Part shown: piece after piece, positions 16,411 to 26,690 of the stretch
Layout of the letters: the number at the start of each line of letters is the position of its first letter
How positions within the stretch are numbered: the stretch's first letter is position 1
DNA from: Cellulomonas wangsupingiae
GTDB lineage: Bacteria; Actinomycetota; Actinomycetes; Actinomycetales; Cellulomonadaceae
Assembly (NCBI RefSeq): GCF_024508275.1
Contig: NZ_CP101989.1
Location: forward strand, 1,674,001 to 1,738,000
Direction: 5' to 3'
Length of the DNA: 64,000 nt
Notes under the pieces: generated by a model
Seen by the model: the letters and a program-made list of their open reading frames with translations, nothing else
The model's database searches: none
Told to the model about the DNA's origin: nothing
Translations under genes and position numbers: made by a program

Positions 16411-19400
16411 TCACGACGCCTGCAGCCGCAGGCCGCGCGGGGTCGTCAGGAAGCCGGCCGCGGCCAGCGCGACCGCCGCCGGCGAGCCGAGCACGTCGGC
16501 CGAGAGGACCTGCGCGCCGTCGATCCGCTCGACCGTGAGCCTGCCCGTGCGCCGCGCGCGCGCCGTCACGGCGAGCGCCTCGGCGGCGACCGCGAGCGTC
16601 GTCGTGTCGTCGGTGAACGTCAGGAGCGTGCGCCCGCCGCGCTCGAGGTAGAGCACCAGGGCACCGTCGACGAGCGTCACGAGCGCGCCGGCCTTGCGCC
16701 CCGGGCGGTGCCGGGCGCCGTCCCGCCCGTCCGGTGCGTCGGGCCACGCGAGCGCCGCACCGTACGGGTTGGCGGGGTCCGTGGCGGCCAGGACGACGGC
16801 CCACGGTGCGTCCTCCCGCGACGCGCGCGGCTCCGGTGCGCCGGGCGTCCACGCGCGCGGCCCGGACGGAGCGCCCCAGGCGGGTGGCGGTACGTCCTGC
16901 CACGGGAGCCGGGGACCGCTCGCAGGGGCGGCGTCCCGCCGGTCGGCGGCGCGCTGCCGGGCGCGCTCGACGACCTCCGCGTCGGTGCGGAGCCGGTCGA
17001 CGGCACCGGGCAGCGCGAACTGCGAGCCGCCCAGTCGCTCGACGAAGTAGCCGCGGCGCACCTGCCCCGACTGCTCGAGCGCGGTCAGCACGCGGTACAC
17101 GGCGGCGAACCGGCCGGCGACCCCCTCGGCGGGCGCCACCGCGCGCGTCAGCACGCCGTGCCGGTCGAGCAGCTGCGCCGCCAGGGCGTGCGCGCGCACG
17201 GTCACGTCCGGCTCACGTGCCGGCAGCAGGGACCAGCGCCCGGCCCCCGCGCCGGCCGCGGAGCCGGTCGCCCTGGCCCCGGCACCGTCCCGGACTCCGA
17301 CGGTCGGGCCGACCCGCGTGCCGGCCCGCAGACCCAGGCGGGGACGCAACGGGCGGCCGCGGGCGGGTGCGCTGCGCGTGCGGTGCGCGGTGGAGCCTCC
17401 CGCGAGCCACGTCCGCAGCGGGCCGAGGCCGTCGTTCGTCACCCGGCCCGCCCACACCAGGTCCCACAGCGCGGCGAGCACGGCGGGGGCGTCGGGCGGC
17501 GCGTCGTCGTCGAGCCACACGGCGGCCACGCGCTCGACGAGTGCGGGCAGGAACCAGGCCCCGCCCCCCTCGAGGGCACCGAGGACCGCGCGGTGCGTCC
17601 GGTCGCTCGCGGGGGCGTCGGGCTCGTCGAGGTCCGGCACCGGCGCGAGCGTGAGGTCCGCGACGGCTGTCGGGTGCAGGGACACCAGGCCGTCGTGCCC
17701 GGCGAGCGGCGCGTGACCCGCCCACAGCACCTCGCCCGCGGCGGTCAGCTCGTCGAGCATCGCCGGCACGTAGTCGGGCACGCGTGCGGGCAGCACGTGC
17801 GTCTCGAGCGCCGACGCCGGGACCGCGAAGCCCGCGAGCTGCTCGACGGCGCGTGCCACCGCGTCGACCCCGCGCAGGCCGGTGGGCCGCCTGCCCACCG
17901 GCTGCACGCCCTGCCACTGCGGCAGGAAGACGCCGAGGGACTGCGGGTCGACCGGCTCGACCTGGGCGCGCAGCGCCGCCAGGGAGCGCTGGCGCAGGCG
18001 GCGCAGCACGTCGGCGTCGCAGAACTCGTCGCCCGTTCCGCCCAGCACGTCCGGACGCAACCGGCCCTGCACGAGCACGCCCGAGGCCTCGAGCCGCCGC
18101 AGCACCTCGGTGACGACCGCGATCCCGAGGCCGAACCGCGCCGCGGCGCGGGCCGCCGGGAACGGGCCGTGCGTGCGCGCGTGGCGTCGCAGCAGGTCGG
18201 CCAGGGGATCCGGCAGGACCTCGGTGAAGACCTCCGGCACGCCGACGGGCAGCGCGACCCCGAGGGCGTCGCGCAGGCGTCCGGCGTCCTCGACGGCCGC
18301 CCACTGCTCGGCGCGGTCGGCCGGCAGACCGCTGATCCGGACGCGGATCGCGCGGCGCGCGGCCGCGAGCTCGTCGAGCCAGGCGGGCACGTCGTCCCGG
18401 ACCTCGGGACGTGTGCGCGCCGCGACCTCGTCGGCCGTCAGCGGCCCCTGGCGGCGCAGCACGTCGGCGACCTGCTCGATCGAGCCGGCCTGCCGGTCGG
18501 GCGCCGTGCCGGCCAGCTCGGCCTCCGTGCGCTCCACCGCCTCGGGGTCCAGCAGGTCGGCCAGCTGCGACTCCCCGCCGGTGCCCAGCAGCTCGGCGAG
18601 GAGGGTCGGGTCGAGCGTCAGGGCGGCGGCACGGCGCTCGGCCAGCGGCGCGTCACCCTCGTAGAGGAACTGCGCGGTGTAGCCGAACAGCAGGGACTGG
18701 GCGAAGGGTGACGGGTGCGGGGTGGTGACCTCGACGACGCGCACGCGGCCCGTGCCGACGTCGCGCATGAGCCCGACGAGCGCCTCGGTGTCGAAGTCGT
18801 CCTGCAGGCACTCGCGCACGGCCTCCAGCAGGATCGGGAAGTCCGGGTAGCGCGCCGCGACCTCGAGCAGCTGGGCCGCGCGCTGGCGCTGCTGCCACAG
18901 CGGCTGGCGGCGGTCCGGGCGGCGGCGCGGGAGCAGCAGCGCGCGCCCCGCCGCCTCGCGGAACCGTGCCGCGAACATCGCCGAGCTCCCGAGCTCGTCG
19001 CGGACCGACGCCAGCACCTCGTCCGGGTCGAGCAGGAGGTCCTCCAGCGTCAGCCGCGGCCCGCCGTCACCGTGACCGGCGTCGTCGCCCCACGCCTCGT
19101 CGGCGGCGCCGTCGAGGACGTCGGGGAGCCGCAGCACGATGCCGTCGTCGGCGTGCATCGCCGCGGCGTCGACCCCGTACCGCTCCCGCAGGCGCGCCGC
19201 CAGCACGAGCGCCCACGGCGCGTGGACGCGGGCGCCGTACGGCGAGTGCAGCACGATGCGCCAGTCACCCAGCTCGTCCCGGAACCGCTCGACCACCACC
19301 ACCGTGTCGCTCGGCAGCTGACCGGTGGCCTCCAGCTGCTCGCGCAGGTACGCCAGGAGGTTGTCGGCCGCCCACGCGTCGAGCCCGGCCGCCTCGACGC

Positions 19401-21501
19401 GTGCGCGCGCCGCGGCGTCCGGCAGCGCGCCGACCTCCCGCACCCAGGCGCCCACGGCACGGCCCAGCTCGGCGGGCCGCCCCGGCGCGTCGCCCTTCCA
19501 GAACGGCAGTCGCCCGGGCACACCCGGCGCCGGGGTCACCAGCACGCGGTCCGGCGTGATGTCCTGGATGCGCCACGTGCTCGACCCCAGGGTGAACGTG
19601 TCACCGACACGCGACTCGTAGACCATCTCCTCGTCGAGCTCGCCGACCCGCTTGCCCCCGCGCACCCGGCCGCCGGTGCGCTCGGCGTCGGCGGCCACGT
19701 CGCTCGTCTCCCCGCCGCCCGCCAGGAACACGCCGAACAGCCCGCGGTCGGGGATGGTGCCGCCGCTCGTCACGGCCAGCCGCAGCGCGCCCGGTCGACC
19801 CGACAGGACGTCGGTGACGCGGTCCCACACCACCCGCGGACGCAGCTCGGCGAAGTCCTCCGACGGGTAGCGGCCGGCGAGCATGTCGAGGACGGCGCGC
19901 AGGGTCCCGTCGCCGAGCGTCGCGAACGGTGCCGACCGGCGCACGACGCGCGCGAGGTCGTCGACCTGCCAGTCGTCGACCGCCACCATGGCGACGACCT
20001 GCTGCGCGAGCACGTCCAGCGGGTTGGACGGGACCGCCAGGGCCTCGAGCTCGCCCGTGCGCATGCGCTGCGCCGTCACGGCGGCGGGCACGAGCTCGCC
20101 GCGGTACGTGGGGAACACCACCCCGCGCGAGACGGCACCGACCTGGTGCCCGGCCCGCCCGACGCGCTGCAGGCCGCTCGCGACCGACGGCGGGGCACCC
20201 ACCTGGACGACGAGGTCGAGCGCGCCCATGTCGATGCCGAGCTCCAGCGAGCTCGTCGCGACCACCGCGGGCAGGCGGCCCGCCTTGAGCTCGGACTCGG
20301 TGCGCGTGCGCTCCGCGCGGCTCATGGACCCGTGGTGCGCGCGGGCCACGATGGTCCCGGCGTCACGCGTGTCGACGCCCGCCGACGTCCCGGACTGCCC
20401 GGGTGCCGCCGCAGCGCGCACCGCGCCCGGGTCGGGCACGTCCTCGCCCTGCCTCTCGGCCCACACCTCGTTGATGCGGGCCGTCAGGCGCTCGGCGCCG
20501 CGGCGGGAGTTGGTGAAGACCAGCGTCGAGCGGTGGGCGGCGACGAGGTCGACGACCCGCTCCTCGACGTGCGGCCAGATCGACGCGCGCGGCGGTGCGT
20601 CGCCCGGTGCGGCCGGTGCGGTCCCGGGCGCGGGTGCGCCGAACCCCGCGAGGTCCGGGTCGATCCCGGGCCCGCCGTACCGGCCGGCGGCCCCCGGCCC
20701 GGCGTCGGCACCCGCGCGTGCCGCCGACGCCAGGTCCCCGAGGTCCGGCACCGGCACGACGACCTCGACCTCGATGACCTTCTGCGACGGCGGCTGCACG
20801 ACGACCACGGGCCGGCCGCCGTCCTCGCGTGCGCGAGCACCGCCCAGGAAGCCCGCGACCGCGTCGACGGGACGGACGGTCGCCGAGAGCCCGATGCGCT
20901 GCGCCGGTCCCGGACCGCCCTGCGCCTCCAGGAGCGCGTCGAGCCGCTCGAGGCTGACGGCGAGGTGCGCGCCGCGCTTCGTGCCCGCCACGGCGTGGAT
21001 CTCGTCGACGATCACCGTGCGCACGCCCGCCAGGCCACGGCGCGCGCCGGACGTCAGGACGAGGTAGAGCGACTCGGGCGTCGTGATGAGGACGTCGGGC
21101 GGCGTCGTGGCGAAGGCGCGCCGCTCGGCGGGCGGCGTGTCGCCCGTCCGGATGCCGACGGTCACGTCCGGCAGGGTCCTGCGCAGGCGCGTCGCCGCCT
21201 GCCGGATCCCCACGAGCGGCGAGCGGAGGTTGCGCTCCACGTCGGTGGCGAGCGCCTTGAGCGGGGACACGTACAGGACGCGGCAGCGTTGCGCGCGGTC
21301 GGCCGGCTGCTCGCCCGTCAGCAGCCCGTCCAGCGCCCACAGGAAGGCCGCCAGGGTCTTGCCGGACCCCGTGGGTGCCACCACCAGGGCGTGGTCACCG
21401 CCCGCGACCGCCTCCCACGCGCCGGTCTGCGCCGCCGTGGGCGCGTCGAAGGCGCCCGTGAACCACGTACGGGTCGGCTCCGAGAACCGGTCGAGCACCA
21501 C
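16411..21501 (-). CDS. lhr: Lhr-family large ATP-dependent DNA helicase
   Basis: A 1696-residue protein, the usual size for bacterial Lhr (about 1500 to 1600 or more). The helicase core has Walker A APTGSGKTLAAF at about 43, VIVDEIHAV (a DEIH box) at about 168, then LVFTNSRRGAERL, GAPPSVASGLQRVGRAGHQ and the arginine finger region. The long C-terminal part is the Lhr-CTD with winged-helix repeats. Lhr is a 3'-to-5' translocase linked to DNA repair. The start is the first GTG of a GTG-GTG pair, 6 nt after CACAAT. Earlier in-frame codons belong to the opposite strand's intergenic space. nei follows directly. Confidence 0.93.
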   Translation of the reverse strand: MVLDRFSEPTRTWFTGAFDAPTAAQTGAWEAVAGGDHALVVAPTGSGKTLAAFLWALDGLLTGEQPADRAQRCRVLYVSPLKALATDVERNLRSPLVGIRQAATRLRRTLPDVTVGIRTGDTPPAERRAFATTPPDVLITTPESLYLVLTSGARRGLAGVRTVIVDEIHAVAGTKRGAHLAVSLERLDALLEAQGGPGPAQRIGLSATVRPVDAVAGFLGGARAREDGGRPVVVVQPPSQKVIEVEVVVPVPDLGDLASAARAGADAGPGAAGRYGGPGIDPDLAGFGAPAPGTAPAAPGDAPPRASIWPHVEERVVDLVAAHRSTLVFTNSRRGAERLTARINEVWAERQGEDVPDPGAVRAAAAPGQSGTSAGVDTRDAGTIVARAHHGSMSRAERTRTESELKAGRLPAVVATSSLELGIDMGALDLVVQVGAPPSVASGLQRVGRAGHQVGAVSRGVVFPTYRGELVPAAVTAQRMRTGELEALAVPSNPLDVLAQQVVAMVAVDDWQVDDLARVVRRSAPFATLGDGTLRAVLDMLAGRYPSEDFAELRPRVVWDRVTDVLSGRPGALRLAVTSGGTIPDRGLFGVFLAGGGETSDVAADAERTGGRVRGGKRVGELDEEMVYESRVGDTFTLGSSTWRIQDITPDRVLVTPAPGVPGRLPFWKGDAPGRPAELGRAVGAWVREVGALPDAAARARVEAAGLDAWAADNLLAYLREQLEATGQLPSDTVVVVERFRDELGDWRIVLHSPYGARVHAPWALVLAARLRERYGVDAAAMHADDGIVLRLPDVLDGAADEAWGDDAGHGDGGPRLTLEDLLLDPDEVLASVRDELGSSAMFAARFREAAGRALLLPRRRPDRRQPLWQQRQRAAQLLEVAARYPDFPILLEAVRECLQDDFDTEALVGLMRDVGTGRVRVVEVTTPHPSPFAQSLLFGYTAQFLYEGDAPLAERRAAALTLDPTLLAELLGTGGESQLADLLDPEAVERTEAELAGTAPDRQAGSIEQVADVLRRQGPLTADEVAARTRPEVRDDVPAWLDELAAARRAIRVRISGLPADRAEQWAAVEDAGRLRDALGVALPVGVPEVFTEVLPDPLADLLRRHARTHGPFPAARAAARFGLGIAVVTEVLRRLEASGVLVQGRLRPDVLGGTGDEFCDADVLRRLRQRSLAALRAQVEPVDPQSLGVFLPQWQGVQPVGRRPTGLRGVDAVARAVEQLAGFAVPASALETHVLPARVPDYVPAMLDELTAAGEVLWAGHAPLAGHDGLVSLHPTAVADLTLAPVPDLDEPDAPASDRTHRAVLGALEGGGAWFLPALVERVAAVWLDDDAPPDAPAVLAALWDLVWAGRVTNDGLGPLRTWLAGGSTAHRTRSAPARGRPLRPRLGLRAGTRVGPTVGVRDGAGARATGSAAGAGAGRWSLLPAREPDVTVRAHALAAQLLDRHGVLTRAVAPAEGVAGRFAAVYRVLTALEQSGQVRRGYFVERLGGSQFALPGAVDRLRTDAEVVERARQRAADRRDAAPASGPRLPWQDVPPPAWGAPSGPRAWTPGAPEPRASREDAPWAVVLAATDPANPYGAALAWPDAPDGRDGARHRPGRKAGALVTLVDGALVLYLERGGRTLLTFTDDTTTLAVAAEALAVTARARRTGRLTVERIDGAQVLSADVLGSPAAVALAAAGFLTTPRGLRLQAS

Positions 21502-21507
21502 CGGGCC

Positions 21508-21529
21508 ATTGTGTCGGCCAGGACCGACA
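21508..21529 (-). promoter_or_regulatory. damage-type (PafBC-like) promoter of lhr-nei
   Basis: On the minus strand TGTCGGTC is followed after exactly 8 nt by CACAAT, then 6 nt to the GTG. The PafBC/RecA-NDp consensus is TGTCRGTG-N8-TANNNT, so two positions differ. The exact spacing and placement at a repair helicase make it worth noting. Confidence 0.4.
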
Positions 21530-21566
21530 GGCGCGCGGTCCGGCCGGCCGGTGGCAGGCTGGGGGT

Positions 21567-21809
21567 GTGAGACACCGTGAGTTGACCCAGGTGGTGGACG
21601 ACGTGCTGGGGCCCGTCGAGGGCAGGCTGCTGCTGTCCGAGCTCGTGCTGGGCGCGCTGGGTGACCGCACCGGTGCGGCGGCGCTCGCGGACGGCGTCGA
21701 GCCGCGCGTCGTGTGGCACGCGCTGTGCGACGCGCTCGGTGTCCCCGAGTCCGCGCGCTGGGGCACCGACGCGCACCGCCAGGCGCCACCGCGGAACGCG
21801 GGGCGCTGA
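21567..21809 (+). CDS. DUF3046 family protein
   Basis: An 80-residue acidic protein beginning MRHRELTQVVDDVLGP and containing the conserved Trp-His (VVWHALCDALGVP). It matches the small DUF3046 family found just upstream of recA in many actinobacteria. No function is established. The GTG start is preceded by CAGGCT at 6 nt. It ends 4 nt before the phosphatase gene and probably leads that transcript. Confidence 0.8.
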   Translation: MRHRELTQVVDDVLGPVEGRLLLSELVLGALGDRTGAAALADGVEPRVVWHALCDALGVPESARWGTDAHRQAPPRNAGR

Positions 21810-21813
21810 CGGG

Positions 21814-23994
21814 GTGACCGGCGGGCGGGGGGGTCCGGGTGCTGCGTCGGTCCCGCCGGCGCGCGCCCGCTGGCTGCCACGCACGGCCGACCTGACCGAC
21901 GCGTTCTTCTCGCTCGTCGTGACGGCCCTCGGGCTGGGGATCGCGATCGCGGTGGTCGACGGCGTGAGCGCGTCCTCGCCGTGGGGCGTGCTGCTGGCGG
22001 CGCTCGCGGTGGGCGTCGGCGACCTCGTGCTGCGCGCCCCGCTGCGGCTGCTCGCCACCGCCGCGGGGGCCGCCGGCGCGCTCGTCGCGGGGCTGGCTGC
22101 GCAGGTCCTCGTCGCCTGGGTGGCGCTGCTCGTCGCGCCCGGCGTGACCGTGGCGTCCGGCTGGTCGGTGCTGTGGGTGCTGCTGCTCACGTCGGCCGTC
22201 ATGGCGGTGGGGCGCTGGCTGTGGGGGTCGAGCGACAACGCGTACGTCGTCGCCGACGTCGTGCGCCGCGCGCGGCGTCACGCGCGCGGCAGCGGTTCAG
22301 CTGCCGGCGGGCCCCGTCCGCCCGGGCTGCTGGTCGTGCAGCTCGACGGGGTCAGCGCGCCCGTGCTCCACCAGGCCGTCGACGCGGGCCTGGTCCCGAC
22401 CATGCAGCGCTGGCTCGAGTCGGGCAGCCACCGTGTCGACACGTGGTGGGCGACGGTCCCGTCGACGACGCCCGCGGCGCAGGCGGGTCTGCTGCACGGC
22501 GCCGCCGACCAGATCCCCGCCTTCCGCTGGTGGGACCGCGGCCTGGGTCGTCTCGTGGTGACGAACCGCCCGGACGACGCGGCGCTGGTCGAGGAGCGCC
22601 TGAGCGACGGCGCCGGGCTGCTGTCCGGGGGCGGGACGGCGGTGGCGACGATCTTCTCCGGCGACGCGGCCGCGTCGTACCTCGTGATGAGCCGGGGGTC
22701 CCGGCACGGCCTGGGTCCCGGCCCTGCCTACGCGCGGTTCTTCGCCCGGCCGTTCGTGCTCGCGCGCGCCGTGACGGTCACGGCCGGGGAGATCCTCAAG
22801 GAGCTGTACCAGGCGCGCCGCCAGGTCGTGTACGACGTGCAGCCGCGCGTGTCCCGCGGCGGGTGGTACGTCGTGCTGCGAGCGGTGACCAACGTGCTGC
22901 TGCGGGACCTGGCGACGGCGCTCGTGGCCGACGCGCTCGTCCGGGGCGACCCCACGGTGTTCGTCGACCTCGTCGACTACGACGAGGTCGCGCACCACGC
23001 CGGGCCGACCCGGCCCGAGGCGCTGCGCTCGCTCGAGGGGCTGGACCAGGTGCTGCGCATCCTCGAGGAGGTCGCCCGGGGTGCGCCGCGCCGGTACGAC
23101 CTCGTGGTGCTCTCCGACCACGGCCAGACGCTCGGTGCCACGTTCGAGCAGGTGGAGGGTCGGTCGCTGCTGGAGACCGTGCGGGCGCTCATGGCCGAGC
23201 CGGGCGTGGCAGGGCTCGAGAGCTCGGACGGGGAGGCGTGGGGACCGGTCAACGCGCTGCTCGCCGGTGTGCTGGGCCGCGGCGGCGACCCCGTCGTGCT
23301 CGGGCCCGACGCCGGTGCGGGGGACCGCCGCCACGGACGCGGACGGCGTGAGGACGGCCCGCGGCTCCGCGAGCACGGCCGGGCGGGACGTGCGCCGGAC
23401 GGCGGGCAGGGCGCCCCGGACGTGGTCGTCGTCGGCTCCGGGAACCTGGGCCTGGTGTGGTTCCCGGACGCCGCCGAGCGCCTCGTGCTCGAGGACCTGC
23501 AGGTCAGGTGGCCCGGTCTGGTGTCCGGCCTGGCCGCCCGTCCGGCCGTCGGCGTCGTCGTGGTCGACACCCGCTCACGCGGCCTGGTGGCCGTCGGCGC
23601 GTCGGGGCTGCGGCTGCTGGAGGCCGACGACGACGCCGTCGAGGGCGACGACCCGCTTGCGGCGTACCCGGCGCGCGCCGCGGCGGACCTCGCGCGGGCG
23701 GCACGGCTGCCCCACACGGGCGACCTGCTGCTCGTGTCCGCGGTGGGCCCGCGCGACCAGGTGCACGCGTTCGAGGGGCAGGTCGGGTCGCACGGCGGCC
23801 TGGGCGGCGCGCAGAACCTGGCGTTCCTGCTGCACCCGGCGGACCTGGCGGTGGACGACGCGCGGTGCGAGGACGTCGACGGGCTGCGGCTGCTCGTCGG
23901 CCCGGACGCCGTGCACGCCCAGCTGGTGGCGTGGCAGGTCGAGCGGGGGGTGCGTGCGCCCGCGGCACGCACGTCGGTGCGGGAGGTCGGGTGA
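21814..23994 (+). CDS. membrane protein with holin-like 4-helix region and alkaline-phosphatase-type domain
   Basis: A 726-residue protein. Residues about 20 to 150 contain four hydrophobic helices of the phage-holin-4 superfamily type. A linker follows, then a type I phosphodiesterase/alkaline-phosphatase fold: LLVVQLDGVSAPVLHQAV (metal-binding Asp), PSTTPAAQAGLLHG (nucleophile Thr region), FVDLVDYDEVAHHAGP and YDLVVLSDHGQTLGATF (late metal ligands). The phosphatase domain should face one side of the membrane; the substrate is unknown. The GTG at 21814 begins 4 nt after DUF3046. A low-complexity insertion (about residues 505-535, rich in Gly, Arg and Asp) interrupts the domain. Confidence 0.82.
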   Translation: MTGGRGGPGAASVPPARARWLPRTADLTDAFFSLVVTALGLGIAIAVVDGVSASSPWGVLLAALAVGVGDLVLRAPLRLLATAAGAAGALVAGLAAQVLVAWVALLVAPGVTVASGWSVLWVLLLTSAVMAVGRWLWGSSDNAYVVADVVRRARRHARGSGSAAGGPRPPGLLVVQLDGVSAPVLHQAVDAGLVPTMQRWLESGSHRVDTWWATVPSTTPAAQAGLLHGAADQIPAFRWWDRGLGRLVVTNRPDDAALVEERLSDGAGLLSGGGTAVATIFSGDAAASYLVMSRGSRHGLGPGPAYARFFARPFVLARAVTVTAGEILKELYQARRQVVYDVQPRVSRGGWYVVLRAVTNVLLRDLATALVADALVRGDPTVFVDLVDYDEVAHHAGPTRPEALRSLEGLDQVLRILEEVARGAPRRYDLVVLSDHGQTLGATFEQVEGRSLLETVRALMAEPGVAGLESSDGEAWGPVNALLAGVLGRGGDPVVLGPDAGAGDRRHGRGRREDGPRLREHGRAGRAPDGGQGAPDVVVVGSGNLGLVWFPDAAERLVLEDLQVRWPGLVSGLAARPAVGVVVVDTRSRGLVAVGASGLRLLEADDDAVEGDDPLAAYPARAAADLARAARLPHTGDLLLVSAVGPRDQVHAFEGQVGSHGGLGGAQNLAFLLHPADLAVDDARCEDVDGLRLLVGPDAVHAQLVAWQVERGVRAPAARTSVREVG

Positions 23995-24788
23995 GCGTGC
24001 GCGTGCGGTGGCTGGGCCACGCGACGGTCGTGCTGGACGTGGCCGACGTGCGGCTCGTCACCGACCCGTTGCTCCGCCGCCACGCCGGTCTGCTGCGCCG
24101 GCGGGGCGGGCAGGCGCCGCGGCCCTCGGACTGGCGCGGCGCGGACGCCGCGCTCGTCTCGCACCTGCACCACGACCACGCCGAGCTGGGGTCGCTGCGG
24201 ATGCTCGGGCCGGTGCCGGTGCTCGCCGCGCCGTCGAGCGCGCACTGGCTCACCGCGCACGGGCTGGACGGCGTGGCCCTGGCGGAGGGGCACTGGGGCG
24301 CCGTCGGGCGCGAGGTGCGCGTGCGCACCGTGCCGGCGGTGCACGGGCACCGGCCCATGCCGCACCGCCCGAACGCCGCGACGGGGTTCGTGGTGCGCGG
24401 CGGCGGGCTCACGGTGTGGTTCGCGGGGGACACCGGGCCGTTCCCCGGGCTGGCCCGTGTGCCCGAGCTCGCCGGGGCGCCCGTCGACCTGGCCCTGGTG
24501 CCGGTCGGGGGGTGGGGTCCGCGGCTGTCGGGCGGGCACCTGGACCCTGTCGAGGCGGCGCGCGCGTGCGCGCTGGTCGGGGCGCGTGTCGCCGTGCCGG
24601 TCCACTGGGGCACGCTGCACGCGCCCGCCTCGCGCGGGCTGCCGCCGGGGTGGATGGACCGGGCGGGGCGCGCGTTCGCGGCCGCGGTCCAGCGCGTGGC
24701 ACCGGGCGTGCGGCCCTGCGTCCTGGCGCCGGGGGAGGCGACCGAGGTGAGTCCCGCCGTGCCCGGGCCACGTCCGACCGGGCGGTGA
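23991..24788 (+). CDS. metallo-beta-lactamase-fold hydrolase (UlaG-like)
   Basis: A 265-residue protein starting with [24 protein letters not shown], the typical start of UlaG/NAPE-PLD-like hydrolases. [13 protein letters not shown] is the HxHxDH zinc motif. Further ligands lie in [15 protein letters not shown] and VPVHWGTLH. Its GTG overlaps the stop of the phosphatase gene (GTGA), so translation is coupled. The substrate is unknown; phosphodiester or lactone substrates are both seen in this superfamily. Confidence 0.85.
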   Translation: MSVRVRWLGHATVVLDVADVRLVTDPLLRRHAGLLRRRGGQAPRPSDWRGADAALVSHLHHDHAELGSLRMLGPVPVLAAPSSAHWLTAHGLDGVALAEGHWGAVGREVRVRTVPAVHGHRPMPHRPNAATGFVVRGGGLTVWFAGDTGPFPGLARVPELAGAPVDLALVPVGGWGPRLSGGHLDPVEAARACALVGARVAVPVHWGTLHAPASRGLPPGWMDRAGRAFAAAVQRVAPGVRPCVLAPGEATEVSPAVPGPRPTGR

Positions 24789-24816
24789 CGACGCGCGGCG
24801 TGTCGGCGGCCCTCGT

Positions 24817-24838
24817 CGAACACGTGTTCGGGTAACGT
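24817..24838 (+). promoter_or_regulatory. LexA box and first recA promoter
   Basis: CGAACACGTGTTCG at 24817-24830 is a perfect 14-bp palindrome and an exact Gram-positive SOS box. TAACGT at 24833-24838 begins 2 nt later and fits a -10, so bound LexA would cover the promoter. Confidence 0.9.
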
Positions 24839-24919
24839 GGTGCCCGGTGACACGGTCGAGCCGACCACAGCCCGCCCGGCGACGAGCCGGTCCACGGGTG
24901 AGCGGGCGGTCCGGCCGGA

Positions 24920-24941
24920 TGTCGGTGGTCGGGCATAGCGT
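24920..24941 (+). promoter_or_regulatory. second recA promoter, PafBC/RecA-NDp type
   Basis: TGTCGGTG, exactly 8 nt, then TAGCGT: a full match to the LexA-independent damage promoter TGTCRGTG-N8-TANNNT known from mycobacteria. It lies 64 nt before the recA ATG and 90 nt after the LexA box. Confidence 0.75.
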
Positions 24942-25005
24942 CGCCGCGACACGACCAGCCCCCGCAGGAGCAGCACCCACGCTGCACGAGACGACGAGGT
25001 GGACC

Positions 25006-26043
<1,038 letters not shown>

Positions 26044-26048
26044 TCGGC

Positions 26049-26645
26049 GTGGGGGAGCTCACCGGCCGGTCCGCGGGGCGCCGCGGCCGGCCGGCTCCTG
26101 AGCCGCCGGACGTCGGCGCCGCCGCGCAGGACGCCGAACCCGACCCCGAGTCGGTCGCGCGAGCGATCGTGCTCCGGCGTCTGACGGGCGCTCCGCAGTC
26201 GCGTGCGCAGCTCGCGGACGCGCTCGCGCGGCGAGACGTCCCCGACGACGTCTCCACCCGTGTGCTCGACCGCTTCACCGAGGTCGGGCTCGTCGACGAC
26301 CAGGAGTACGCGCGGATCCTCGTGCGGTCGCGTCACGCCGAGCGCGGTCTGTCGCGCCGGGCGCTCGGCGTCGAGCTGCGCCGCAAGGGCATCGACGACG
26401 AGACGGCGGCGGTCGCGCTGGCGGACGTCGACGACGCGGACGAGGAGAAGGCCGCCCGCGAGCTGGTGCGCCGGCGCCTGCGTTCGACGGCCGCCCTCGC
26501 GACCGAGGTGCGCATCCGCAGGACGTACGGGGCGCTCGGACGCAAGGGGTACCCCGCCGGCCTCGTCGCGCGCCTCGTGCGTGAGGAGCTCGCGGCCGAG
26601 GGCGCCGACGCCGACCTGGGCGACGCGGGCGACCTCGACGCGTAG
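26049..26645 (+). CDS. recX: RecA regulator RecX
   Basis: A 198-residue protein with the three-helix repeats of RecX: AIVLRRLTGAPQSRAQLADALARRDV, VGLVDDQEYARILVRSRH and RGLSRRALGVELRRKGIDDE. RecX inhibits RecA filament growth and ATPase. The N-terminal 30 residues are variable. The GTG at 26049 is the first start after the recA stop. The acidic end (EGADADLGDAGDLDA) is unusual but harmless. Coupling to recA is expected. Confidence 0.92.
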   Translation: MGELTGRSAGRRGRPAPEPPDVGAAAQDAEPDPESVARAIVLRRLTGAPQSRAQLADALARRDVPDDVSTRVLDRFTEVGLVDDQEYARILVRSRHAERGLSRRALGVELRRKGIDDETAAVALADVDDADEEKAARELVRRRLRSTAALATEVRIRRTYGALGRKGYPAGLVARLVREELAAEGADADLGDAGDLDA

Positions 26646-26690
26646 GCACGGCGACCCGGCCCCGGTCGACGCGCGTGCGATCATCCCGGC

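Noticed and set aside
21502..22281. N-terminal extension of Lhr
   Set aside because: The frame is open for another 260 codons but is antisense to DUF3046 and the membrane phosphatase, and lacks conserved residues.
24847..25005. N-terminal extension of RecA
   Set aside because: The added 53 residues are unlike any RecA and cover the damage promoters. The ATG at 25006 has a good ribosome-binding site.
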